Shown here: piece by piece, positions 1 through 6,705 of the stretch
Layout: each line of letters begins with the position of its first letter
Position numbering within the stretch: position 1 is the stretch's first letter
Assembly (NCBI GenBank): GCA_019237175.1
Contig: JAFAHP010000032.1
Coordinates: 1-16,678, forward strand
DNA from: Alphaproteobacteria bacterium
Lineage (GTDB): Bacteria; Pseudomonadota; Alphaproteobacteria; ATCC43930; CGMCC-115725
Length of the DNA: 16,678 bases
Direction: 5' to 3'
Translations under genes and position numbers: made by a program
The notes under the pieces: model-generated
The model's input: only the letters and a program-made list of their open reading frames with translations
Database searches by the model: none
What the model was told of the DNA's origin: nothing

Positions 1-690
1 ATGGCTTGTCAGCATGCCGGGCGAAGGGGCGGGGCCGGAGACGGGCCCGGTCGTGACCGCGCCGAGCAGCGCCGTCAATTGTTCAAGTGTGACGCCACCG
101 GGGCGCAGCAGCACTGCGGCCCCGCCGGTTAGATCGAGTACAGTCGATTCGACACCAACCTTGGTGGGGCCGGCATCAAGGATCAGTGCTACGCGGTCGC
201 CGAGTTCGGCGGCAACGTGCGCCGCTGCAGTCGGGCTGATACGGCCAGAGCGGTTGGCCGAAGGAGCAGCAATCGGCCGCCCGGTCGCGTGCAACAAGGC
301 CTGCGCCACAGGATGGACCGGGGCGCGGATCGCGACCGTGTCGAGCCCGGCGCTCGCCAACGGCGACAGGCCGCTGTCCCGGCGCCTTTTCAGCACAAGC
401 GAGAGCGGCCCCGGCCAGAAATGTTCGGCAAGGCGCTGTGCCCGCGCGTCGAATTCGGCCAAGGCCTCGGCTTCGGTGAGGCCGGGGACGTGAATGATCA
501 GCGGGTTGAAACGCGGCCGGCCCTTTGTCGCAAAGACCGCGGCGACGGCGCGGTCCAGAGTGGCGTCAGCACCAAGGCCGTAGACGGTCTCGGTCGGAAA
601 CGCGACGAGTTTGCCCGCGCGCAACAGCCGCGCCGCGCCCGCGACGGCGTCAGGGTCTGCAGTGACGATCCGGTCGTGAGCTAGTGCCAC
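1..690 (-). CDS. tsaC: L-threonylcarbamoyladenylate synthase (TsaC/Sua5), partial at left edge
   Basis: This enzyme makes threonylcarbamoyl-AMP from threonine, bicarbonate and ATP, the first step of t6A modification at position 37 of ANN-decoding tRNAs. The frame is open for 230 codons to the window edge. The YrdC domain is recognisable by FPTETVYGLGADA (residues 31-43), KGRPRFNPL (56-64), FWPGPLS (91-97), APSANRSG (142-149) and GVESTVLDL (169-177). The KxR and SxN elements that bind substrate in this family are present. The last visible residues, SPGMLTSH, match the linker motif that in two-domain Sua5 proteins joins YrdC to the C-terminal Sua5 domain, so the full protein is probably the long form of about 320-330 residues. 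The start is a GTG at 688-690, overlapping the end of the upstream MetE-like gene by 10 bases. It has only a weak ribosome binding site, so translation may be coupled. Confidence 0.93.
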   Translation of the reverse strand, partial: MALAHDRIVTADPDAVAGAARLLRAGKLVAFPTETVYGLGADATLDRAVAAVFATKGRPRFNPLIIHVPGLTEAEALAEFDARAQRLAEHFWPGPLSLVLKRRRDSGLSPLASAGLDTVAIRAPVHPVAQALLHATGRPIAAPSANRSGRISPTAAAHVAAELGDRVALILDAGPTKVGVESTVLDLTGGAAVLLRPGGVTLEQLTALLGAVTTGPVSGPAPSPGMLTSH

Positions 691-1895
691 AACCGGCGGC
701 TGGCCAGCGCGGCACCCTGCGCCAGCGCTTCGAGCTTGGCCCAGGCGATGTCGGGGTGGACGCGGCCGCCCAGGCCGCAATCGGTCGACGCGATGACCCG
801 TTCCCGCCCGACCAGCTCGGCAAAGCGCAGGATGCGGTCGGCGACCAATTCGGGGTGCTCGACAACATTCGTCGCATGGCTGACCACACCCGGGAGCATC
901 AGTTTGTCGTCGGGCAGTTTGACCTCCCGCCACACCTTCCATTCGTGCTCGTGGCGGACATTGCCGGCCTCGAACGAATAGGCCTGCGCGTTGATCTTCA
1001 GCATCACCTCGACGATGTTGCGCATCGGGATATCGGTGGTGTGCGGGCCATGCCAGCTGCCCCAGCAGAGATGAAATCGGATGCGGTCCTGCGGCAGGCC
1101 GCGGATCGCGTAATTAAGCGCTTCGACCTCAATCATCGCGAATTTCCGATATTCATCGGGCGTCGGCTCGGGATTGATCATGTCCCAATTTGTGGCGAGT
1201 GCCGGGTCGTCAAGCTGCAGGATCATTCCGGCATCGAGGATCGCCCGGTATTCCTCACGCATCGCCTCGGCAGCGGCGAACACGAACTCCTCGTAGGTCT
1301 TGTAATAAGCGTTGCCGATCCGCGTCGTGCTGCCTGGGGCGATCGCGGTCATGAAACCCTCGGCAATCCCGGCGGCCTCGAGGGCGGCTTTGAACCGCTC
1401 GACATCGGCCTTGATGGCTTCATGACCGATATAGGTGAGAGGCGCCACGCAGACCGGCCCCGTGGCCGGGCGCGGGCCGGTTGTGATGCCCGAGTCCGGG
1501 TCGGCATAAGCCGCTGCGAACCGCACTCGATCCCGCCGATCCGAAAAGCTGGTTAGTACGAGCTCTCCCGGGCGAGACCGCCGCGCCGCCATGGCGTGCA
1601 TATCGGGCCCGCCGAAATCGAGCCCGCCGAGCCGATGAAACGAGTAGCTGAGCCACGCGCCGTAATTGACGCGATGTCCCATTGATTTGCCGAATTCGCC
1701 GTCGTTTGGGATGTCGATGCCGAGCGCGCGCTGATGCCGCACGACATCGGCGACCGCGATTCCGAGCTTCTCTTGGAAGCTCTGTACGTCGGTCAGCTGA
1801 GCTGTTTCGCGCGCGCGGTTTGCCTCGATCAGATCCTCTGGGCGCGGCAGGCTCCCGACATGGCTCGTCAGGATGTGGTCGGCGCTGGTTCGCAT
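681..1895 (-). CDS. Cobalamin-independent methionine synthase II-like protein (MetE C-terminal fold), copy 1
   Basis: The protein has 404 residues and is a stand-alone C-terminal MetE domain in the UROD/MetE-like superfamily. It lacks the N-terminal half of classical MetE. The start motif ILTSHVGSLPRP (8-19) and DGEFGK (65-70) are typical of the family. The zinc-thiolate site is complete: H275 and C277 in FHLCWGS, E309 in SFEAGN and C373 in STDCGLGG. Family members transfer methyl or alkyl groups to a zinc-bound thiol. Known relatives include methionine synthases with or without a folate donor, and epoxyalkane:coenzyme M transferase. The methyl donor and acceptor here cannot be decided from sequence. 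It is third in a minus-strand operon, 15 bases after the middle gene. Its last 93 codons are almost identical to those of the copy at 3036-4229, while the rest is only roughly 60% identical by eye. The ATG start lies about a dozen bases after a GAGGGG ribosome binding site. Confidence 0.85.
   Translation of the reverse strand: MRTSADHILTSHVGSLPRPEDLIEANRARETAQLTDVQSFQEKLGIAVADVVRHQRALGIDIPNDGEFGKSMGHRVNYGAWLSYSFHRLGGLDFGGPDMHAMAARRSRPGELVLTSFSDRRDRVRFAAAYADPDSGITTGPRPATGPVCVAPLTYIGHEAIKADVERFKAALEAAGIAEGFMTAIAPGSTTRIGNAYYKTYEEFVFAAAEAMREEYRAILDAGMILQLDDPALATNWDMINPEPTPDEYRKFAMIEVEALNYAIRGLPQDRIRFHLCWGSWHGPHTTDIPMRNIVEVMLKINAQAYSFEAGNVRHEHEWKVWREVKLPDDKLMLPGVVSHATNVVEHPELVADRILRFAELVGRERVIASTDCGLGGRVHPDIAWAKLEALAQGAALASRRLWH
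700..977 (-). repeat. Near-identical 3' tract shared with 3055-3332 (copy 1)
   Basis: This 278-base block aligns without gaps to 3055-3332 (offset 2355) with 10 mismatches by my count, 96.4% identity. It covers the 3' end of the MetE-like gene, including the codon for the fourth zinc ligand. Identity drops abruptly beyond 977, where the genes differ at many positions. Confidence 0.9.
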
Positions 1896-1910
1896 GGCGG
1901 TTCAGTCCCC

Positions 1911-3032
1911 TCAGGTTTCATTCAGCGCTTCGACGGCGGCGAGGTGGTCCCGGATGATGATCTGGAGATAATCGGTCGGCACCTCCGATCCCTCTTCGGT
2001 CAGGAAGCGACCGGGTCGCTCCGGTACCCGGCCAAAACCGCAGGGCGCGGCGAGCCCGAATTGCGGCAGGTATTTGCGCACTGCTGCGAGTTGGCGGCGC
2101 AATCCGCCGGCAGGGTGCATATGGTGGATCGCGCCAAGGTAGACTTTCGCGCTGCCGACGTTGAGATCCTGAAGCGGCCCAAAGAAGGCATCCGCGGAGG
2201 AACCCAATGTGGGCATGTGCACAAAGTCGACCCGTCGTCCGGACGCAGCTACAGCGGCGTTGAGCAGGATCACCGAGCCCGTCAAGTCGTGCGGCTGCCG
2301 CGACGGCCAGCCGTCGAGCGTGCCGAAACAGGAATGGTAGCCGAGTACCACCGGTTCTGGGATGTGCGGCGAGATCTCCCGCGCCGGCTGCATCAAATGC
2401 TCGGCCTCGCGCCTCGCCGCCGCGGCGCCGTCCCGTGCGAGCGCAGCTTCGATATAGCGGTTCTCGACCGCCAAGTCCCACTGGATCGCGAGGTCCTCGG
2501 GCGGGATCAACTCGACGATCTTGGCAACTTCAGCACGCAAAGCGGCGGTGAACCCCGGCACAATGCGCGGGTGGTCCTCGGGGTCTGGGAAGAAGAGCGT
2601 TACGGCGCTGTAAGTAAGTGGCAGACAGACCTGGAGCCTGAGCCCGGTAGGCAGCACCCCTTCTTTCTTGAGCGTGCGGAAAACGAAGTAGGAATTGACC
2701 GCGTCCCTGGTGTAGCCGAGGCGCCATCCCGGATCGCCGAAGCGGACGCGCTCGACCCCGGATTTTACCCGGAATCGGAATTGATCGTCGAACCCCCGCG
2801 GCCGCAAGCTCTCGACCCCGTCAGTGTCGGGCGCGGGCCGCCGCAAGGTCTCGATTTCCGAGTGTCCGTTGAGGACAAGAAGGGCGATTCGGTCGATCCA
2901 GTACCGCCGGTCGCCGACTTCGCCGTCGGGCATGTAGGCGAGATGGGGCCCAAGCGGTGCGCCGAATGTGCGGAACACTTCCTCGACGGTATCAAGTGGG
3001 ACGCTTCCCACCAGCAGCAATTCGCCAGTCAT
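1911..3032 (-). CDS. Divergent UROD/MetE-like superfamily protein
   Basis: The protein has 373 residues and is distantly related to the two flanking MetE-like proteins. It starts MTGELLLVGSVP, where the flanking copies have ILTSHxGSLP. A possible metal-thiol site remains: H233 and C235 in GYHSCFG, and C331 in APCGFGRVP. At the position of the glutamate ligand I see H272 in DFVHMPT, so one ligand may have changed from Glu to His. Other conserved-looking segments are YMPDGEVGDR (33-42) and LAIQWDLAVE (181-190), which recall the substrate-facing loops of the fold. It lies 3 bases after the stop of the upstream copy and 15 bases before the downstream copy, so the three are almost certainly co-transcribed. 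No clear ribosome binding site precedes the ATG, which suggests coupling. I do not recognise a named family or substrate. An enzymatic role is inferred from the fold and ligand pattern only. Confidence 0.75.
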   Translation of the reverse strand: MTGELLLVGSVPLDTVEEVFRTFGAPLGPHLAYMPDGEVGDRRYWIDRIALLVLNGHSEIETLRRPAPDTDGVESLRPRGFDDQFRFRVKSGVERVRFGDPGWRLGYTRDAVNSYFVFRTLKKEGVLPTGLRLQVCLPLTYSAVTLFFPDPEDHPRIVPGFTAALRAEVAKIVELIPPEDLAIQWDLAVENRYIEAALARDGAAAARREAEHLMQPAREISPHIPEPVVLGYHSCFGTLDGWPSRQPHDLTGSVILLNAAVAASGRRVDFVHMPTLGSSADAFFGPLQDLNVGSAKVYLGAIHHMHPAGGLRRQLAAVRKYLPQFGLAAPCGFGRVPERPGRFLTEEGSEVPTDYLQIIIRDHLAAVEALNET

Positions 3033-3035
3033 CGG

Positions 3036-4229
3036 TCAGCGCCATAGCTGTTTGCTGGCCAGCGCGGCACCCTGCGCCAGTGTTTCGAGCTTGGCCCAGG
3101 CGATGTCGGGGTGGACGCGGCCGCCGAGGCCGCAATCGGTCGACGCGATGACCCGTTCCCGCCCGACCAGTTCGGCAAAGCGCAGGATGCGGTCAGCGAC
3201 CAATTCGGGGTGCTCGACAACATTCGTCGCATGGCTGACCACACCTGGGAGCATCAGTTTGTCGTCGGGCAGCTTGACCTCCTGCCACACCTTCCATTCG
3301 TGCTCGTGGCGGACATTGCCCGCCTCAAACGAGACGGCGCCGACCTCAGCCTTCAGTACGATCTCGATGATGTCGCGGATCGGGATGTCGGTCACATGCG
3401 GGCCGTGCCAACTGCCCCAGCACAGGTGCAGCCGGATGCGGTTCTTCGACAGCCCCCGGATCGCGTGGTTCAGCGCATCGATCCAGGTCGCGGCAAGCTT
3501 CTGATAGTCCGAGATCGAGGGCTCCGGATTGACCTGATCCCACCCTTCGGCAAGGCATGGATCGTCCAGCTGCAGGAAGATGCCGGCATCGACGATGGCC
3601 TTGTATTCCTCGCTCATCGCGTCGGCGCAAGCGTAGAGAAACTCCTCGTCACTCTTGTAGTGTTTGTTGGCGATGCGCGCGCAGCTGGCGGGTGCCACCG
3701 CGGTCATGAAGCCTTCCTCGATCCCGGCCGCGGCGAGTGCGGTTTTGAAACGGGCGATATCGGCTCTGATCATCTCCTGCCCGCTATAGCGAAGCGGACC
3801 GGTGCACACCGGGCTCGACGGGCGCGGCCCGGTGGTGATACCGGATTCGGGGTCATTATACGCCGCCGCGAACAGCGCGCGGTCGCGTCTGTCCCCGAAG
3901 CTCGTCAGAACGATCCCGCCCGGGCGCGAGCGCCGCGCTTCCATTTCATAAAGCGTCTGTCCGCCTGGCTCGATGCCAGCAAGCCGCTGCCACGAGTAGC
4001 GCCACCACGACCCGTAATTGACGCGTTGGCCCATCGGCTTGCCGAACTCGCCGTCGCCCGGAATGTCGATGCCGATTTCCCTTTGGTGCCGCACAACATC
4101 GACAACGGCGTCACCTAGCTGATTTTGGAGCGCGCTCTCGTCGTTCGCCACCCAAGCCTCGATCAGCGCATCCGGCCGCGGCAGGCTGCCGGCGTGGCTT
4201 GTCAGGATGTGATCGCTGCTGCTTCTCAT
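3036..4229 (-). CDS. Cobalamin-independent methionine synthase II-like protein (MetE C-terminal fold), copy 2
   Basis: The protein has 397 residues and is the first gene of the minus-strand operon. Like copy 1 it is a stand-alone C-terminal MetE domain: ILTSHAGSLPRP (8-19), a DGEFGK motif, and zinc ligands H268 and C270 (HLCWGS), E302 (SFEAGN) and C366 (STDCGLGG). The reaction should be methyl or alkyl transfer to a zinc-bound thiol. Whether the acceptor is homocysteine, and whether a folate is the donor, is not visible. The frame extends upstream to 4316, but the ATG at 4227-4229 is chosen because a strong GGGAGGG sits four bases before it and because the product then begins MRSSSDHILTSH, matching MRTSADHILTSH of copy 1. 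The final 93 codons have been homogenised with copy 1. The promoter should lie in 4230-4447, shared with the divergent methyltransferase gene. Confidence 0.86.
   Translation of the reverse strand: MRSSSDHILTSHAGSLPRPDALIEAWVANDESALQNQLGDAVVDVVRHQREIGIDIPGDGEFGKPMGQRVNYGSWWRYSWQRLAGIEPGGQTLYEMEARRSRPGGIVLTSFGDRRDRALFAAAYNDPESGITTGPRPSSPVCTGPLRYSGQEMIRADIARFKTALAAAGIEEGFMTAVAPASCARIANKHYKSDEEFLYACADAMSEEYKAIVDAGIFLQLDDPCLAEGWDQVNPEPSISDYQKLAATWIDALNHAIRGLSKNRIRLHLCWGSWHGPHVTDIPIRDIIEIVLKAEVGAVSFEAGNVRHEHEWKVWQEVKLPDDKLMLPGVVSHATNVVEHPELVADRILRFAELVGRERVIASTDCGLGGRVHPDIAWAKLETLAQGAALASKQLWR
3055..3332 (-). repeat. Near-identical 3' tract shared with 700-977 (copy 2)
   Basis: This is the partner of the block at 700-977: 278 bases, no gaps, 10 mismatches. 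Both copies have the same orientation and lie 2355 bases apart, so they could recombine and delete one MetE-like gene plus the middle gene. Confidence 0.9.
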
Positions 4230-4233
4230 AGTT

Positions 4234-4240
4234 CCCTCCC
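4234..4240 (-). promoter_or_regulatory. Ribosome binding site of MetE-like copy 2
   Basis: Read on the minus strand this is GGGAGGG, followed by AACT and the ATG at 4229. It is the strongest Shine-Dalgarno match in the operon and fixes the start at 4229 rather than the upstream in-frame codon at 4316. Confidence 0.75.
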
Positions 4241-4254
4241 CGGTCCGGCGCTGA

Positions 4255-4269
4255 AGCGGCCGCGCCGCT
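4255..4269 (-). promoter_or_regulatory. GC-rich perfect hairpin in the 5' leader of the MetE-like operon
   Basis: The sequence AGCGGC-CGC-GCCGCT forms a six-pair, all but one G-C, stem with a three-base loop. It lies 26 bases upstream of the first start codon and 15 bases before the ribosome binding site. No T-run follows, so it is not an intrinsic terminator. It could be a leader structure or chance in GC-rich DNA. I do not recognise a riboswitch class around it. Confidence 0.3.
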
Positions 4270-4389
4270 CGCCTGAGACGCCGGGTTGCTGAGAGTATCA
4301 ACGGCAATGGGGTCACTCACCCACAAAATTTGCGGTCAAGGTTATTGCCCACGAGTTCTTCCCACTTTGGGTTTTGGGCACGATTGTGG

Positions 4390-4418
4390 TTGACTGAGCG
4401 TCTGGCGCGGGTCTTACT
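4390..4418 (+). promoter_or_regulatory. Possible sigma-70-type promoter for the methyltransferase gene
   Basis: TTGACT (4390-4395) matches the -35 consensus at five of six positions. A 17-base spacer is followed by CTTACT (4413-4418), a poor -10. The predicted transcript start is about 20 bases before the ATG at 4448. The -10 is weak, so this is tentative. Confidence 0.3.
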
Positions 4419-4447
4419 CGTAGTGCGGGAGTTTGCGGGATTGCGCG

Positions 4448-5815
4448 ATGAGCGAGGCGCTGTTACGCGACATTGCGGAATTCTGTCGCCAAGCCGGAAT
4501 GGCCGAATCGACCTTCGGCCGCCGCGCCGTTAACGACGGCAAGCTTGTTAGCCGTCTCCGCCTTGGCGGCAGGGTGACAACCGAGACCGCCGATCGTGTA
4601 CACGCGTTCATCGCCGCCAAGCCGCAATCCGAGGGAACCAACCTGCCAGTCGCATCTCCCGTCGTCGCCCCTCCTGTAGCAGAGAGGGCTGCGCGCAATT
4701 TTCGCTTTTACGACAACCGCCAAAAATACTTACTATTTGTCACGACCTGCGGGGAGAAATGGGCAGTTGCCCAAAGAGTGAGCATGGAATTGGGCAACAT
4801 CCATCCACGCCCACCGGCGTTGCGCTTGTTCGATGCGGGCACCGGCGACGGTACGGTGTTGACGCGTACGATGCGTGCAATGCACCACCGCTTTCCGACG
4901 ATGCCCTTCTACATTGTCGCCAAGGAGATCAGCCTTGAAGACGTCCGCCTGACTCTCGAAAAGATGCCCGATCGTCTGTTCGAGCATCCGGCGACGGTCC
5001 TGGTAATGACTAACATGTATTACGCCGAGGCGCCTTGGCTGACGCCGCATTCGGTCACCGCTGCCACGAGCCTCGTCTGGCACGACCTTTCGCTAGCTGG
5101 CAATACTGCGCATGACTTCGAAGAGCAAATCGGAGATCTGCAGGAGTTCCTCGGAAAAAACTGGCAAGCGCGGGTCAGCGCGAGATCCGGGAACCCGGTA
5201 TACGAAAAGCCGGTCGTTCTAGTGATCTATCGCGAGGATCATAAATTTCTCCTCGACCAGGTGCGGCCACGCCGCGGCTCGACCCATGCCGATTACGATC
5301 TAGTTATTGCTTCGCAGCCTTATCGCGCCCGCGCGCCACTCGAATTCAAGACCCGGAGAATCATCGCCCCGCTCGCTCGCAGCCTCGCTCCCGGCGGTAG
5401 GTTGATCGCTATTCACTCGTATGGACATGACCCGGGGCTTGAGATCATCCGGTTGATCTGGCCTGGCGAGAACCCATTCACAACCGACCGTCACGCCTTG
5501 CTACGGGCAGCGAAAACCGAACTCGGCAATTTTGCACGCGCCTTTAATTTTGGCGCTTATGCCGACGCTCGCTCGGTATTCCGCTACGACATGCATACCC
5601 TGCCGACCGAGATTAGCGAGACAATCGGCACCTCGACGTTGTTCGCCGCGTGGAACGCTGCGGTCTATGTCGCGCAGATCGAGGATGAGCGGCTGTCGGG
5701 AGCGATCAGCAGTGGCGCCTATCTCGACGCCACCAAAGAGGTGCTTCGGAAGTACGGCGGGTTATGGTTCTGGGACGAGTCCTACGTAATATCGCGCAAA
5801 CGGGACTCGGGATGA
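4448..5815 (+). CDS. Class I SAM-dependent methyltransferase with N-terminal helix-turn-helix-like domain
   Basis: The protein has 455 residues. Residues 1-56 resemble a small helical DNA-binding-like segment found at the start of several alphaproteobacterial proteins (key stretch STFGRRAVNDGKLVSRL). A proline- and alanine-rich linker follows at about 57-80. The methyltransferase part starts near residue 85, with motif I DAGTGDG at 129-135, the glycine-rich SAM-binding loop. Later landmarks are LVWHDLSLAGNTAHDFEEQ and a second Rossmann-like stretch, LAPGGRLIAIHSYG. The substrate is unknown. The gene faces the MetE-like operon across a 218-base divergent region, so the two sides may be co-regulated and share methyl-group metabolism; that is inference. 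I prefer the ATG at 4448 (GGGA seven bases upstream) to an in-frame TTG at 4433, because the product then starts MSEALLRDIAEF. An insertion sequence begins six bases after the stop. Confidence 0.75.
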   Translation: MSEALLRDIAEFCRQAGMAESTFGRRAVNDGKLVSRLRLGGRVTTETADRVHAFIAAKPQSEGTNLPVASPVVAPPVAERAARNFRFYDNRQKYLLFVTTCGEKWAVAQRVSMELGNIHPRPPALRLFDAGTGDGTVLTRTMRAMHHRFPTMPFYIVAKEISLEDVRLTLEKMPDRLFEHPATVLVMTNMYYAEAPWLTPHSVTAATSLVWHDLSLAGNTAHDFEEQIGDLQEFLGKNWQARVSARSGNPVYEKPVVLVIYREDHKFLLDQVRPRRGSTHADYDLVIASQPYRARAPLEFKTRRIIAPLARSLAPGGRLIAIHSYGHDPGLEIIRLIWPGENPFTTDRHALLRAAKTELGNFARAFNFGAYADARSVFRYDMHTLPTEISETIGTSTLFAAWNAAVYVAQIEDERLSGAISSGAYLDATKEVLRKYGGLWFWDESYVISRKRDSG

Positions 5816-5821
5816 CGACTA

Positions 5822-5836
5822 GGGCGTGTCGTCAAT
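5822..5836 (+). repeat. Left terminal inverted repeat of the IS
   Basis: GGGCGTGTCGTCAAT is the exact reverse complement of 6689-6703. The base pair TA (5820-5821) precedes it. Confidence 0.9.
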
Positions 5837-5952
5837 TACTGTAACTCTACACACAATGCGAGACCTGATATTGAGGACATGTAGTAAAAATTTGCCTATA
5901 TCGGCAATAGTTTATTGAAATCAAGCAGAGTGGCCCAGAAGAAGGCTAACGC

Positions 5953-6693
5953 ATGACCCGATATGGATTGCGCAACGACCAGTGGGAGCGGATCAAGGGA
6001 CTTGCTGCCGGGACGGATTGGCCATGTCGGCGTGAGCGCCCACGACAATCTTCGATTCCTCAAAGCGGTGCTCTACCGCTGCCGTGCCCGTATCCCTTAG
6101 CGCGATCTGCCGGAACGTTTCGGCGATTTTAAGAATACCCATCGGCGGTTCAGTCCTGGGCCAAGAGCGGCGTATGGCAACAAATCTTTGAGTAGCTGGC
6201 GGACGACGCCGACAGCGATCGATAGCACCATTGTTCGCGCCCAACAGCACAGCGCCGGTGCCCCCAAAAAGATGACGCTCAAGCCGTCGGCCACAGCCGG
6301 GCGGGCTGAGCACAAAAATCCACGCCTTGGTCGACGCCCTCGGTAATCCGTTAGCCTTTGTTTTGTACTGACGCCGGGACAGACGCACGATCTGGTTGGT
6401 GCCGATGCTCTGCTGCCGCGGACGGCCGATCGGCTGATCGCGGATAAGGCCTTCGATGCCGATCAGCGCGTCCGCCGACCCTGGCTGCGGCCGGGAAATC
6501 GGCCGTCATCCCGCCCAGAGACCACCGCTGGACGGCGCCCGACTTCGATCCGGAACTCTATGAAGCGCGCCACCTGATCGAGAATTTCTTCTGCAAGCTC
6601 AAACTTCCGCGCCATCGCCACGCGCTACGATAAACCGCCAGAAATTTCCTGGCCGCCATCCACCTCGCCGCCGCTATCATTTGGCTCCATTGA
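5953..6693 (+). pseudogene. Decayed IS5-family transposase
   Basis: The reading starts MTRYGLRNDQWERIKG, the usual N-terminus of this transposase type, then loses frame within 20 codons. In a shifted frame the text continues with HVGVSAHDNLRFLKAVLY, where a TAG (6097-6099) replaces the expected tryptophan codon before RDLPERFGD, and then RRFS and related pieces. Further stops occur near 6190 and 6210. The C-terminal DDE-Glu region is readable as RHLIENFFCKLK. Around 6627-6640 a lost base breaks the usual TRYDKTARNFLAA text into two frames. The span of 741 bases is close to a full-length gene of about 250 codons. A programmed frameshift could explain one break, but not several stops and shifts. 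Confidence 0.88.
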
Positions 6694-6703
6694 CGACACG
6701 CCC
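6689..6703 (+). repeat. Right terminal inverted repeat of the IS
   Basis: ATTGACGACACGCCC is the exact complement of the left end. It overlaps the transposase stop region and is followed by TA (6704-6705). Confidence 0.9.
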
Positions 6704-6705
6704 TA

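Larger units (their letters stand above)
5822..6703 (+). mobile_element. IS5-family insertion sequence remnant (probably IS427 group)
   Basis: The element is 882 bases long, bounded by perfect 15-base inverted repeats (GGGCGTGTCGTCAAT) and flanked on both sides by TA, consistent with a two-base target duplication as in the IS427 group. Inside is one transposase gene broken by stops and frameshifts, so it cannot move by itself. The ends are intact, so a related active copy could still mobilise it. It sits between the methyltransferase stop and a gene-poor stretch. Subgroup assignment is from memory of the family's ends and transposase motifs. Confidence 0.85.

Noticed and set aside
684..4118. 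Long plus-strand open frames (684-1556, 1734-3047, 3111-4118) opposite the MetE-like genes
   Set aside because: They mirror the minus-strand genes in GC-rich DNA, have no family motifs and give Arg/Asp-rich texts typical of antisense frames. The minus-strand frames carry clear conserved motifs.
4280..4300. A minus-strand ACTCTCAGCAACC text resembling part of a glycine or SAM riboswitch
   Set aside because: Only the short ACTCTCAG piece fits the glycine aptamer. The upstream aptamer core and the following GGAC segment are absent, and the S-box core is also missing.
4433..4447. Upstream TTG start for the methyltransferase gene
   Set aside because: It adds five residues with no ribosome binding site. 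The ATG at 4448 has a better-placed GGGA and gives the expected N-terminus.
5953..6693. Intact transposase made by programmed frameshifting
   Set aside because: One shift would be acceptable for this IS group, but there are several in-frame stops and more than one shift, including one in the C-terminal region.
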